From the NCBI GenBank assembly GCA_900473175.1, contig UCKM01000021.1, positions 62,001 through 126,000 of the forward strand: 64,000 bases of DNA, given 5' to 3'. This document shows positions 17,542 through 25,620 of this stretch, one piece after another. The stretch is from Hyphomicrobiales bacterium (GTDB lineage: Bacteria; Pseudomonadota; Alphaproteobacteria; Rhizobiales; Rhizobiaceae). Every line of letters starts with the position of its first letter. Position 1 is the first letter of the stretch. The notes under the pieces were generated by a model. That model saw only the letters and a list, made by a program, of their open reading frames with translations, was not told the origin of the DNA and did no database searches. A program made the position numbers and the translations under genes.

Positions 17542-17952
17542 TTGTTCGGTACTAAAAAAGTTGCTTGCGCTCTTCTTATACTGGGAACGCTAACCACCAC
17601 AGCTATTTCCCAAACGCCGGAGATCGCCGGAACTTACGTAAATGAATCTGGTCACACGAAAGTGCGGATGAGCGACTGCGGTGCTGGCGTTTGCGGCACC
17701 ATCATATGGATGAACGATCCCGTTGATGACGTAAACAATCCCGACGTTTCCAAACGCGACCGCCCTGTCGTGGGCATTCAGGCGGTAACGCTGAAATCAA
17801 CGGGACCCGGAACCTACGCGGGGACACTCTACGACCCGGAGAGCGGCAAAACCTATTCAGGCAAGGCAAAACTCTCCGATAGCGGCGTGGAACTGTCCGG
17901 CTGCGTACTCGGGGGCCTCATCTGCAAGACCGCGGTTTGGCGTCGCGAATAG
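17542..17952 (+). CDS. DUF2147-domain exported protein
   Basis: A 136-aa protein with a signal peptide (KKVACALLILGTLTTTAIS, residues about 4-22) and a DUF2147 domain: IAGTYVNESGHTKVRMSDCG, CGTIIWMNDPVDD, GTLYDPESGKTYSGKAKLSD and LSGCVLGGLICKTAVW. Two Cys pairs may form disulfides in the periplasm. DUF2147 proteins are lipocalin-like beta proteins of unknown role. TTG at 17542 was chosen because GGAGA precedes it by 6-7 bases; the ATG at 17524 is an alternative without a site. Confidence 0.8.
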   Translation: MFGTKKVACALLILGTLTTTAISQTPEIAGTYVNESGHTKVRMSDCGAGVCGTIIWMNDPVDDVNNPDVSKRDRPVVGIQAVTLKSTGPGTYAGTLYDPESGKTYSGKAKLSDSGVELSGCVLGGLICKTAVWRRE

Positions 17953-17981
17953 CGGTTAACTTTAGGGGGCTTCTACCCGCG

Positions 17982-18344
17982 TCAACGTTGCTTGGCTTTG
18001 CGGGCCGCGTAGCGCCGATCGCGTTCCGCTTTCCGCTCGGCTTCATCAACAAGAACGCGCGCAATACGATTCTTTGCGTCAGCCTCGCGTGCGTCGGCCT
18101 CCGCTGACGCGGCACGGGCAATGGCTTCAGCCTCGGCGGCCTTGCGCGCGATGTCTTCCTGCGCGGCTCGTTCACGATCGGCCCGCCTTGCTTCGCGCGC
18201 GGCTGCAATTGCTTCCCGTTCGGCGCGCTTGGCAACCATGTCCGGATCATCCGGCTTCGGCGCAGCCTCGAACTTTTTGAGGAGTTGTTGCTTCGCCTGC
18301 GCCGCGGCTGCGCGGCGTTCACTCAATTCTTTGAGATTTTTCAA
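17982..18344 (-). CDS. DUF6481-family coiled-coil protein
   Basis: A 120-aa protein that is almost entirely charged helix: Arg/Ala/Glu-rich repeats (ERRAAAAQAKQQLL, AEREAIAAAREARRADRE) predicting a long coiled coil, with a basic C-terminus (RRYAARKAKQR). The start ERRAAAAQAK is typical of DUF6481, a small family common in Hyphomicrobiales with no known function. Start is TTG at 18344 behind TAGGAC. The highly charged composition could suit nucleic-acid or protein binding, but that is a guess. Confidence 0.7.
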   Translation of the reverse strand: MKNLKELSERRAAAAQAKQQLLKKFEAAPKPDDPDMVAKRAEREAIAAAREARRADRERAAQEDIARKAAEAEAIARAASAEADAREADAKNRIARVLVDEAERKAERDRRYAARKAKQR

Positions 18345-18399
18345 CAGATTGTCGTCCTATGGAGGTAAAAATGGCTGCGCTTGCGAAGCGACCGCCGAT

Positions 18400-18426
18400 A
18401 AAAAAGGCCAGGCACAAGCCTGGCCT
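18400..18426 (-). terminator. Rho-independent terminator of the cold-shock gene
   Basis: On the minus strand GGCCAGGC-TTGT-GCCTGGCC, an 8-bp perfect stem, is followed by TTTTTTA, 55 bases after the cold-shock stop codon. Confidence 0.85.
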
Positions 18427-18481
18427 CGGATGCTATCTTATAGCAACAATGCCGCCATGGCCATTGTAAGGCCGCGGCTGA

Positions 18482-18691
18482 TTACGCGGCGCTCAGCTGA
18501 TCAGCTGACAATTTACCCGACTTCTTGTCGCGAACCAGCTCGTAGTTGATTTTCTGGCCTTCGACGATTTCGCGCATGCCCGCGCGTTCCACAGCGGAGA
18601 TGTGAACGAACGCATCGGCGCCACCGTCATCGGGCTGGATAAAACCAAAGCCTTTTGTCGAATTGAACCATTTGACTGTACCAGTGGCCAT
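18482..18691 (-). CDS. cspA: Cold-shock-domain protein (CspA family)
   Basis: A 69-aa single-domain cold-shock protein that binds single-stranded RNA/DNA and melts RNA structure. RNP1 is KGFGFI (residues 13-18), RNP2 is AFVHI (27-31); the start MATGTVKWFN is canonical. A longer frame to 18739 adds non-conserved residues. The 5' region to about 18880 is free of genes and may be a structured leader. It ends in a strong terminator. Which member of the multi-copy family this is, and whether it is cold-induced, is not shown. Confidence 0.93.
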   Translation of the reverse strand: MATGTVKWFNSTKGFGFIQPDDGGADAFVHISAVERAGMREIVEGQKINYELVRDKKSGKLSADQLSAA

Positions 18692-18908
18692 GATGAACCT
18701 TTCATGTAGCAACAACAATTGAGCATCGTGCCCCTGCACAATGACCGTTTCTATCGAGTTTTGAAGGGAACGTGCGTTGAAGCCAAAACAAGGTTCAACG
18801 ATCCAAAATTCAATGTCGCACAGATACAGCTCTATGCCTGTCCTATCAACTCGTTTTAATGAAAGACACTCACCCGACCTTTCTCCCTTCGGACGAGCTT
18901 CCCCGCGG

Positions 18909-19094
18909 TTAGAGAGACAGCGCCATCCCCGTCAGCAATAGGGCGAGCGTAATTGCGAAAACACCCACTGCCAAACCAGTGTCGCTCAATTTAAACTTGG
19001 CTGCGCGAGAAGCAGACAGCCTTGCGCCTGGTTTGGCTTGACAGGCAAGCAGCACGGCCACCATTAAGGCCAGGAAAAGTGTGAAATCACGCAT
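18909..19094 (-). CDS. Small membrane protein, hypothetical
   Basis: A 61-aa protein with two predicted membrane helices (FTLFLALMVAVLLA near the start; TGLAVGVFAITLALLLTGMAL at the end) joined by a short basic loop. The ATG at 19094 has GAGATTGATAGG before it; a TTG at 19112 is possible. No recognised family. A real gene is plausible because both segments are well-formed transmembrane stretches, but coding evidence is modest. Confidence 0.5.
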   Translation of the reverse strand: MRDFTLFLALMVAVLLACQAKPGARLSASRAAKFKLSDTGLAVGVFAITLALLLTGMALSL

Positions 19095-19729
19095 CCTATC
19101 AATCTCTGGCAAATTCCAGTTGCCATGACACTCTTATAGAACAAACCCGTAATATAGAACAAACGCCATAAGCATTCCATTATGATATCCATGTTTGAAT
19201 ATAAAAGTTCATATATAACCAGACGTCATCATCATAATAGCTTATTTATATTGATAACAGCAGCACCGTCAGAGCATCCTTATGATTTCTTGATACCTAT
19301 TCTCCACCAGCAATGGATTTCATATCGAATGGCATGATAATTCTTTCCACCTACTCCAGACATGGGAGTTTGTGGAATGACTACGAGGGGTTCGAGTTCG
19401 ATACGAACCCATGCCCTGTCAAATATGCGCTCAAGCGTCGTCGCGGCATGCGTGACGAGGTGCGCCTGCCGCTCGTTCCTGTTTCAACGGACACTGCGGA
19501 GCAAATCCGATCCGCGCTGGATCAGCTCTGTGGTCCCGGATACCACAACCAATGTGACCCGGCCGACGTGATCTCTGCGCGACCGAACACGACAAGCCAC
19601 GGCTGCCACGCAGGATTGTCGTCGTGCTGCATGCGCCGGATCATGGCGACCAGGAGGAGGCTGTTGTGCAGCTGGAAGTCGGCAGGCGGAACCGCCATGA
19701 GCGGCAGCTCTCTTGTCGAGCTTTGGGTT
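19095..19729. other. 635-base stretch: AT-rich gap plus a possible decayed gene
   Basis: About 19120-19310 is markedly AT-rich for this genome and shows no gene. About 19315-19700 holds only short minus-strand frames, including 58 codons from 19698 to 19522 directly downstream of the HlyD stop, after which the apparent coding moves to other frames with stops. This looks like a broken gene or a transfer scar; I cannot name what it was. Confidence 0.45.
19522..19698 (-). pseudogene. Short frame after hlyD, possible gene remnant
   Basis: 58 codons, ATG at 19698 with AGAGAG before it, 31 bases after the HlyD stop. The peptide (start MAVPPADFQLHNSLLLVAMI, Trp-rich later: PAWQPWLVVFGRAEI) looks protein-like but matches no family I know. 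A helical peptide (ATTLERIFDRAWVRIELEP) continues in another frame further on, so a frameshifted longer gene is possible. Confidence 0.25.
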
Positions 19730-20701
19730 CTAGGGTTGGAGCCAAACGGTCATGCCGGGCTCCAGTCCTCCGGCACTGCCGCTTGGATCAAGGCGGAGGC
19801 GGAAAGATTTGAGATCGTGATCGCCGACGGCGCGGGCCGCGCGCCAGGTCGCAAATTCCCCCAATGGACGCAGTTCCGTTACGCGCGCATCAATCTGGCG
19901 CCCGTCCTGCACGCTCAGCGCCACAGTTTTGCCGAGCGCCATTCCATGCAGATCGTCTTCACGCAATGTGAACGCAAACCAAGCCTGGCCATTGACCTCT
20001 ATCGTCATCACCGGTTTTCCCGGGCCGATGATCTCCCCGGGCTCGGCAACACGAATGCCGATTGTTCCATCTGCTGGCGCGGTAAGCCTGGTCTTGTCCA
20101 GCTGGGCCTGGAGGTCTGCAAGTGTCGCCTCGGACAACGCGACTTTGGCATCGGCCAAAGCGCGCTCCTCGGCCGTAGGACCTGCACTTGCTTCTGCGGC
20201 CTGTGCGCGCTTGAGATCGAGATCGGCCTTTGCCTTGGCAAGCGAAGCCGTACTCTCGTCGAGCGTTTGCTTACTGGCGAAAACCTTGTTGGCAAGGTCT
20301 GATGCGCGGCGAAACTGCTGCTGCGCGAGCAGAAGATTGGTTTCGGCCGTTTGAACCGCCTGTGTTGCAATTGCCACCTCTTCTGCCCGCACGCCAGAAT
20401 AGATCCGGTCCCGCTCGGCTTTCGCGGCAGCCGCAGCCGCCGTCCCCTCACCAACCGCTGCTGCCAGCTCAGGATTGTCGAGCGTGGCCAGGAGATCGCC
20501 CTTGCGCACGTGCTGGCCCGGCGAGACTGCAATCGAGGCCAGCCGGCCGGTCGCATCGGGCGCGATGCGAATCTCGGTCTGCCGAACCATACCGGGAATT
20601 GGGGGCCTCACCTCGTCCGCCGATGCGTTCCAGGCAATACACGCCATAATGCCCACGGCAGCGAGTGTGTCAGCAAATCCGCGTCTCGGTCTAGCGCGCA
20701 T
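19730..20701 (-). CDS. HlyD-family periplasmic adaptor subunit (exporter)
   Basis: A 323-aa membrane-fusion protein with a signal-like N-terminus (residues about 10-28), a biotinyl-lipoyl half-motif (TGRLASIAVSPGQHVRKGDLLATLDNPEL), a long helical hairpin (about 85-200) and a closing half-motif (LDKTRLTAPADGTIGIRVAEPGEI). It links an inner-membrane exporter to an outer-membrane channel. Its ATG lies inside the end of the permease gene (11-base overlap), so the two are coupled. Third gene of an HlyD-permease-HlyD cassette; unlike the first HlyD it has a short cytosolic N-terminus. Confidence 0.85.
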   Translation of the reverse strand: MRARPRRGFADTLAAVGIMACIAWNASADEVRPPIPGMVRQTEIRIAPDATGRLASIAVSPGQHVRKGDLLATLDNPELAAAVGEGTAAAAAAKAERDRIYSGVRAEEVAIATQAVQTAETNLLLAQQQFRRASDLANKVFASKQTLDESTASLAKAKADLDLKRAQAAEASAGPTAEERALADAKVALSEATLADLQAQLDKTRLTAPADGTIGIRVAEPGEIIGPGKPVMTIEVNGQAWFAFTLREDDLHGMALGKTVALSVQDGRQIDARVTELRPLGEFATWRAARAVGDHDLKSFRLRLDPSGSAGGLEPGMTVWLQP

Positions 20702-23030
20702 CCGATACCCTCCTGCCCGAAGCTATCCTCGCAGCGCCAACAGCGAGGATAGCGTAAACGCCGGTCAGCACCCAAAGGCGCATCCAATCTTTCGAGACAT
20801 CTGCCAATGTCGCGCCCATCTGGTTGATGCGCACCAAGCCATCGATTCCAGAGGTGCTCGGAAGCATAAAGCTGGCGGTTCGAAGGACAGGCGGAATCGC
20901 TTCCAGCGGCCATGCGACCCCGACGAGAAAGAAGATCGGCAGACTGATGGCAATGATCAACAGCACCGCGGTTTCGCGGCGTTTGAACCAGCTGCCTATG
21001 AACTGGCCGAGCAGGCTGACCGAGAGGATAAAAGGAATGGCCAGAACGATGAGGTCGAGCACATGACCGCTTGCAGAGAAACCGTATATCCTTGGCAGCA
21101 CGACGAGGAACAGTGCAAAGCCGGGCAAAGCCAGCGCCAGATGCGCAAGGCTTTGGCCAATCACCGCAGACACGGTGCCACGACGGCGGCGAGCGTTGCG
21201 ACCGCCCTGCTCGTAGGTCACCCCACTCAGCGTTGCCGAGCCCATCAGCAGCGTCTGCTGCAAGATCAACAGGAAAGCCGCGGGAACAATGTAGCTGCCA
21301 TAGCCACCGGTGGGATTGAACAAAGGCTGGTTCAAAATCTCCACAGGCGAGCTTTTGGCGAGGGCAGCACGATACAAACTGCCGTCCGGGCGGGCGCTGC
21401 GTGCCGCAAGATCGGTCGCGACCGCGCCCACTCCCTCCTGAATACCCTGCAGTGTCCGGTTGTAGAGGAGGAAATAGGCCGAATCCACATAGGCGGGCAG
21501 TCTCGCTTGATCGCCCTTCAGAATTTCGCGCTCGGTCCCTGCCGGGATACTCAGTATGCCGAATACGTCTCGGCGTGCGAGCGCAGCCTGCGCTTCGGCC
21601 AATGTCGTCGGTCGAAGCGCCACCTTCACCGCTTCGTCGGCATCGACCGCCTGAATGATCGTGCGGCTGACGTCGGATGAATCGTCGTCCACGATGGCGA
21701 TTGGAATGTCCTTGATGAGCTGACGGAGATAGGGTTGCGGGTAGAACAGGCCGTAAATGATAGGCGCCAGAACAATCAGGCCCAAGACGCTGCTGTCACG
21801 AATGACGCGGCGATATTCTTCAGTGAATGCCCGAACAATGCCGATTCTGCCCGGCCTGTCTGTTTGCTGCGTTTCGCCGAGCTTTCGCAGCGGGCGCCGC
21901 GCAACAGCGCGCAGCCTGAGCCAGGCCAGGCCAAAATAAACAACAGCCAATCCGCCGAGCATCATGAAAGGTCGCGCCGAATCCGCCGCCGGCACGCCGC
22001 GGGCCGCCTGGTCGAACAGGATTTGTATGTACCAGCGCAGCGGCAGTATAGCGCCCCAGCCGCGGGCGAACATGCTCATGGCCAAGACCGGAAAGCCCAC
22101 GCCGGCAAAGCCAAAGGCCGGCGAACAGATAATGCCCGTCAAGCTGAGACCCAGGGCAAGATTCCTGACGAGCAGCTGCAGGAGGGCCCCAAGCGACAGA
22201 TATGCAATGATAAGCAGGCAGGCAGAAGCGCCCACCAACACGGGGTCACCGCGAAATGGTATTTCGAATAAGCCGTGAATAATCCCCAGCCCAATAGCCA
22301 TTATGACGAGGAAGATGCCGAAGTAAGGTGCGAACTTGCCGACAAGCGCGATCAACATGTTGTCCCCAGCTGTGGCGAACCATTCGCGCATGTTGCGCGA
22401 CGCGAACTCGGAGCCGACCGCATAGCCGCCTGAAATTGCGATTACGATATGAAGCACGGTCGGCAGGATCGCGCGCAACAGGAATTGTGCATAGTTCAAC
22501 GCAGGATTGGTCAGAACATATTGTTCGACAACCAGCGGACCCGGCCTGAAAGCGGCAGAACTCTGATCCGCCCGAAGATCCGCGACGCCCGCCGAGACCG
22601 CGGCCTGCAGTGAACTCGAGGCTATGTTGCCGGGCGTGAAGAACTGCTTGTTGAAGAAGATCACGAGTTGCGGACGGCTTCCCTGCGCAATGTCACGTTC
22701 GAGATTGTCGGGAATATAGACCGCGGCAATGGCCTCGCCGGAGCGCACCGCGTGCATGGCTTGACTGAGATCGGACGAACGTCTCGCCACGTTGACGCCC
22801 GGTGCCGAACTGATTGCCTGCACGAATGTTTCCGATGTTTTGGACCTGTCCTGATCTACGACGTCAACTCTCAGATCGCGGATCACGGCGTTGCTGAACG
22901 TGGCAGCAAGGATCGCAAAGGCGATCAGGGGAATGCCGACGACGAGCAGCAGCGCAACCTTGTCGCGCCATATCCAGGCCACCTCGCGGACTGCGACGTC
23001 GACAATCCCGAAACGGCGCGCGCTCGGCAT
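20691..23030 (-). CDS. Fused double ABC-2-type permease
   Basis: A 779-aa inner-membrane protein that is a tandem of two ABC2_membrane_3 (YhhJ/YhiH-like) permease domains. Each half has one N-terminal helix (VALLLVVGIPLIAFAILAATF; SSVLGLIVLAPIIYGLFYPQ), a periplasmic domain of about 150 residues and five C-terminal helices. One polypeptide thus supplies the pair of membrane domains of an ABC exporter. The ATG at 23030 overlaps the stop of the upstream hlyD (TGATG). No ATP-binding subunit gene is adjacent. Such exporters move drugs, lipids or unknown compounds; substrate unknown. Confidence 0.83.
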   Translation of the reverse strand: MPSARRFGIVDVAVREVAWIWRDKVALLLVVGIPLIAFAILAATFSNAVIRDLRVDVVDQDRSKTSETFVQAISSAPGVNVARRSSDLSQAMHAVRSGEAIAAVYIPDNLERDIAQGSRPQLVIFFNKQFFTPGNIASSSLQAAVSAGVADLRADQSSAAFRPGPLVVEQYVLTNPALNYAQFLLRAILPTVLHIVIAISGGYAVGSEFASRNMREWFATAGDNMLIALVGKFAPYFGIFLVIMAIGLGIIHGLFEIPFRGDPVLVGASACLLIIAYLSLGALLQLLVRNLALGLSLTGIICSPAFGFAGVGFPVLAMSMFARGWGAILPLRWYIQILFDQAARGVPAADSARPFMMLGGLAVVYFGLAWLRLRAVARRPLRKLGETQQTDRPGRIGIVRAFTEEYRRVIRDSSVLGLIVLAPIIYGLFYPQPYLRQLIKDIPIAIVDDDSSDVSRTIIQAVDADEAVKVALRPTTLAEAQAALARRDVFGILSIPAGTEREILKGDQARLPAYVDSAYFLLYNRTLQGIQEGVGAVATDLAARSARPDGSLYRAALAKSSPVEILNQPLFNPTGGYGSYIVPAAFLLILQQTLLMGSATLSGVTYEQGGRNARRRRGTVSAVIGQSLAHLALALPGFALFLVVLPRIYGFSASGHVLDLIVLAIPFILSVSLLGQFIGSWFKRRETAVLLIIAISLPIFFLVGVAWPLEAIPPVLRTASFMLPSTSGIDGLVRINQMGATLADVSKDWMRLWVLTGVYAILAVGAARIASGRRVSDAR

Positions 23031-24253
23031 CAATGCGCTCCGTGCCAGTCCGCATAGGCGCTCATGCCAGGCCTGAGGTTCGGGAGCTTATCCACGGGAT
23101 AGGCCCGCACTTCGAAGGTTCTGAGGTCGAAGTCGCCGGTCGCGCGCGTCGCACGCCATCCGGCGTATTCGCCACGCGTGGCGATCGTGCGCACCTCGAC
23201 GGTTACGGGTGTATCGCCGAGCGCTGGAATCCTGGCGGTGAACCGATCCCCCACTTTCAGACCCTTGACCAGGTCCTCGCGAAGATCGAAGCGCAGCCAG
23301 ACGTCGCTGAGGTCGACAAGCGAAAGAAGCGGCACACCGGGCGAGACATATTCGCCAAGTTCCGCACCCACCTGATAGACCTGACCCTCAATCGGAGCCT
23401 TGACGGCCATCTCGTTGACCTGGGCCTGCAGGGTCGCGATCGCCGCCTCGGCTTTGGCGACGGCAGCTTTCGCGACACTTCGTTCCTCGGCGGTGTAGCC
23501 AGCGACAGCCGCCTGATAGGCAAGTTTTGCCTGGTCCAGAGTTCGCGCCGTCACATCCAGCGATGCAGTCGCCTCATCGAGCTTCGCGACCGATTCGAAG
23601 CCGCCCGCGGTGACCTGCTTGACCCGGTCATAAGTCTGCTGGGCAAGCGTCATACTGGCCTCGGCAGCCGCGACCGCAGCCTTGCGTTCCGCAATCACCT
23701 CGGCGCGCGTGCCGACCTCGATGCGCGCGAGGTCGGCCACAGCGACGACCTTTGCTGCCTCCGCCTCATGAAGCTTCGTCAACAGTTCCGGATTATCGAT
23801 CGCGACCAGCAGTTGCTGGGCGGCGATGTTGTCGCCGCGCGAAACCGGCCGTTGCCCTACCCTGCCATCGATGCGGCCCGCAATATCAACACGCGTGGCA
23901 TCGGCTTCACCTTGCACCAGCAGCGGCTGCGGCTGGACGAGGTACCACAACGACAATCCAACGATCGCCAGTACGCTGAACGCGACGATGGTCGCCGCCA
24001 TTTTCGAGGTTCTGGGTGGCTCAGCGGCGGCGAGTTGGACTGGTGTGGGTTCACGAAGATCCGGTTGCGAAACTTCAGTTTGTTTCGCTTGAGGGCTTCC
24101 ATGGCTTCGGTCGGGAGTGCTGAGACCTCCAAGGCGTACCTCTCCGCTGACCGCATCCGCATCTGGTTCGACCGGCACGACCCTCCCCGGTGCCAACGAC
24201 TCCTCAGTCAAATCTGATGTCTTGCTTAGCGAGTCACGCGACCTGTCTGGCAC
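23030..24253 (-). CDS. HlyD-family adaptor with cytosolic N-terminal extension
   Basis: A 407-aa membrane-fusion protein. About 80 polar residues precede a single membrane helix (MAATIVAFSVLAIVGLSLWYLV, about 85-106), then the lipoyl half-motif (DIAGRIDGRVGQRPVSRGDN), helical hairpin and beta domains ending at PNLRPGMSAYADW. GTG at 24253 was chosen for GGAG 7 bases before it; TTG at 24283 is possible. First gene of the cassette, followed by the fused permease (TGATG overlap). The long disordered N-terminus is unusual for a plain HlyD and may contact a cytosolic partner; that is inference. Confidence 0.83.
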   Translation of the reverse strand: MPDRSRDSLSKTSDLTEESLAPGRVVPVEPDADAVSGEVRLGGLSTPDRSHGSPQAKQTEVSQPDLREPTPVQLAAAEPPRTSKMAATIVAFSVLAIVGLSLWYLVQPQPLLVQGEADATRVDIAGRIDGRVGQRPVSRGDNIAAQQLLVAIDNPELLTKLHEAEAAKVVAVADLARIEVGTRAEVIAERKAAVAAAEASMTLAQQTYDRVKQVTAGGFESVAKLDEATASLDVTARTLDQAKLAYQAAVAGYTAEERSVAKAAVAKAEAAIATLQAQVNEMAVKAPIEGQVYQVGAELGEYVSPGVPLLSLVDLSDVWLRFDLREDLVKGLKVGDRFTARIPALGDTPVTVEVRTIATRGEYAGWRATRATGDFDLRTFEVRAYPVDKLPNLRPGMSAYADWHGAH

Positions 24254-24417
24254 CGTATGTCTCCACTCATTCGATCTGGACAATACTTGACATTGTTGTC
24301 GGGTCTTGTCGTTTCCTGCTCTCTCATTTACCGGTCAGCGCTGCTTTGGAGTTTGTATCGATCGCGACCCTGCCCCTGCGAATTCAAGCGTACGAAGCCA
24401 CTACAAGCTGAGTACAA

Positions 24418-24867
24418 TTACGGTTCTGCAACAAAACAGGCATAGAGCGATTGTGAATCGTTCGCGGCCCTCATCTGCTGCAGCGCGCCGGGGGATCGCA
24501 GCTTCCTGGCAAAGCAGGCAAGGACATTGAGATGTCTGTTCGGCTCCTGGTCCGGGGTCAGCAACACAAAGACAATGTCGACTGGCATGTCATCAATCGA
24601 TTCAAAATCAATCGGCTTCTTCAATCTTGCGAGCAGTCCGATAGGCTTCTCAATTCCGCCAATGCGCGTGTGGGGAATGGCGATGCCCTGTCCAATCCCG
24701 GTCGATCCGAGACTTTCCCGCCTTTGCAATGCGTTCAATATGATTTCGACGGGAACTCCCGTAAGCACGCTCGCATTGGCCGACATCAATTGCAAAGCCT
24801 CCGCTTTGGATGAGACCTCCAGACCGAAAAGCACGTTGTCGGGGATGATATACTCGGCGAGCTTCAT
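24418..24867 (-). CDS. ptsN: PTS IIA-Ntr-type phosphocarrier, kdp-linked
   Basis: A 149-aa PTS EIIA type-2 (mannitol/Ntr) domain protein. The phosphorylated His is H66 in GIAIPHTRIGG, preceded by RRESLGSTGIG as in EIIA-Ntr. It receives phosphate from the PTS-Ntr chain (PtsP-NPr) and acts as a regulator rather than in sugar transport. It follows kdpE by 60 bases on the same strand, so it is likely part of the kdp operon. EIIA-Ntr is known to bind the KdpD kinase in E. coli and Rhizobium, which makes the position meaningful. It is probably a paralogue of the usual ptsN downstream of rpoN. Confidence 0.85.
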   Translation of the reverse strand: MKLAEYIIPDNVLFGLEVSSKAEALQLMSANASVLTGVPVEIILNALQRRESLGSTGIGQGIAIPHTRIGGIEKPIGLLARLKKPIDFESIDDMPVDIVFVLLTPDQEPNRHLNVLACFARKLRSPGALQQMRAANDSQSLYACFVAEP

Positions 24868-24927
24868 TGCAAGTCTCGTTCAACTCTCAAAAGTGCGCAG
24901 ATTGCGAAGGCGTAAATGCGCATGTGC

Positions 24928-25620
24928 CTATTCCACTTCCCTGAGCCGGTAGCCGACGCCGGTTTCGGTCGTAATATATTGTGGTTGATCTGGCAGGCGC
25001 TCAATTTTCTGGCGAAGCTGGCGCACGTAAACACGTAGATATTGCACGTCGGTCGAGCCCTCCCACACCCGGTCGAGCAGAAACCTGTGGGTTAGAGCCT
25101 TGCCCGCATGCTGCACAAGAACGCGCAGGATTTCATATTCCTTCGGTGACAGTTTGACCTCTTTGCCATCGACCCTGACGATACGCTTGACCAGATCAAC
25201 CGAAAGACCGCCCGTCTCGAAGATCGGCCTCTCGCCCTGCTGTTGCAGCCGGTGACGCAAAGCCACGCGTATACGGGCGACAAGTTCATTCACGCCAAAT
25301 GGCTTTGTCACATAATCGTCTGCGCCAAGATCGAGCGCCTCGACGATGCCTCTCTCGTCCGTTCGGCTCGAAAGAATGACCACTGGTAGCTCCGAGCCTT
25401 CGTCGCGCCATCGGCGCAGCAATTCGTGGCCCGATATGTCGGGAAGCCCGAGATCGAGAAGAATGAGGTCTGGTTCATTGAGCCGAACCTGTTCGATTGC
25501 CGCTTGGGCATTGGCTGCCTCGAACAGGCTGTAGCCTTGCGTGCCGAGGCCCACGCGCAGCAATTTGCGGATCGGCGCTTCATCATCGACGATCAATATC
25601 TTGACGTTCGAGTTTGTCAT
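24928..25620 (-). CDS. kdpE: Response regulator of potassium uptake
   Basis: A 230-aa OmpR/PhoB-type regulator. Receiver residues: acidic pocket in ILIVDDEAP, phospho-acceptor Asp in LILLDLGLPD, Thr/Ser in VVILSSR and Lys in YVTKPFG. The C-terminal winged helix (about 130-228) carries KLSPKEYEILRVLVQH and YLRVYVRQLRQKIE. Phosphorylated by KdpD, it activates the kdp promoter when potassium is low or ionic strength high. Its ATG overlaps the kdpD stop by 3 bases. Confidence 0.95.
   Translation of the reverse strand: MTNSNVKILIVDDEAPIRKLLRVGLGTQGYSLFEAANAQAAIEQVRLNEPDLILLDLGLPDISGHELLRRWRDEGSELPVVILSSRTDERGIVEALDLGADDYVTKPFGVNELVARIRVALRHRLQQQGERPIFETGGLSVDLVKRIVRVDGKEVKLSPKEYEILRVLVQHAGKALTHRFLLDRVWEGSTDVQYLRVYVRQLRQKIERLPDQPQYITTETGVGYRLREVE

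Noticed and set aside
19313-20302. 329-codon plus-strand frame beginning in the AT-rich gap
   Set aside because: Most of it is antisense to hlyD; the first 140 codons have no ribosome-binding site or recognisable domain.
20475-21680. 401-codon open frame on the plus strand
   Set aside because: Antisense to the hlyD and double-permease genes.
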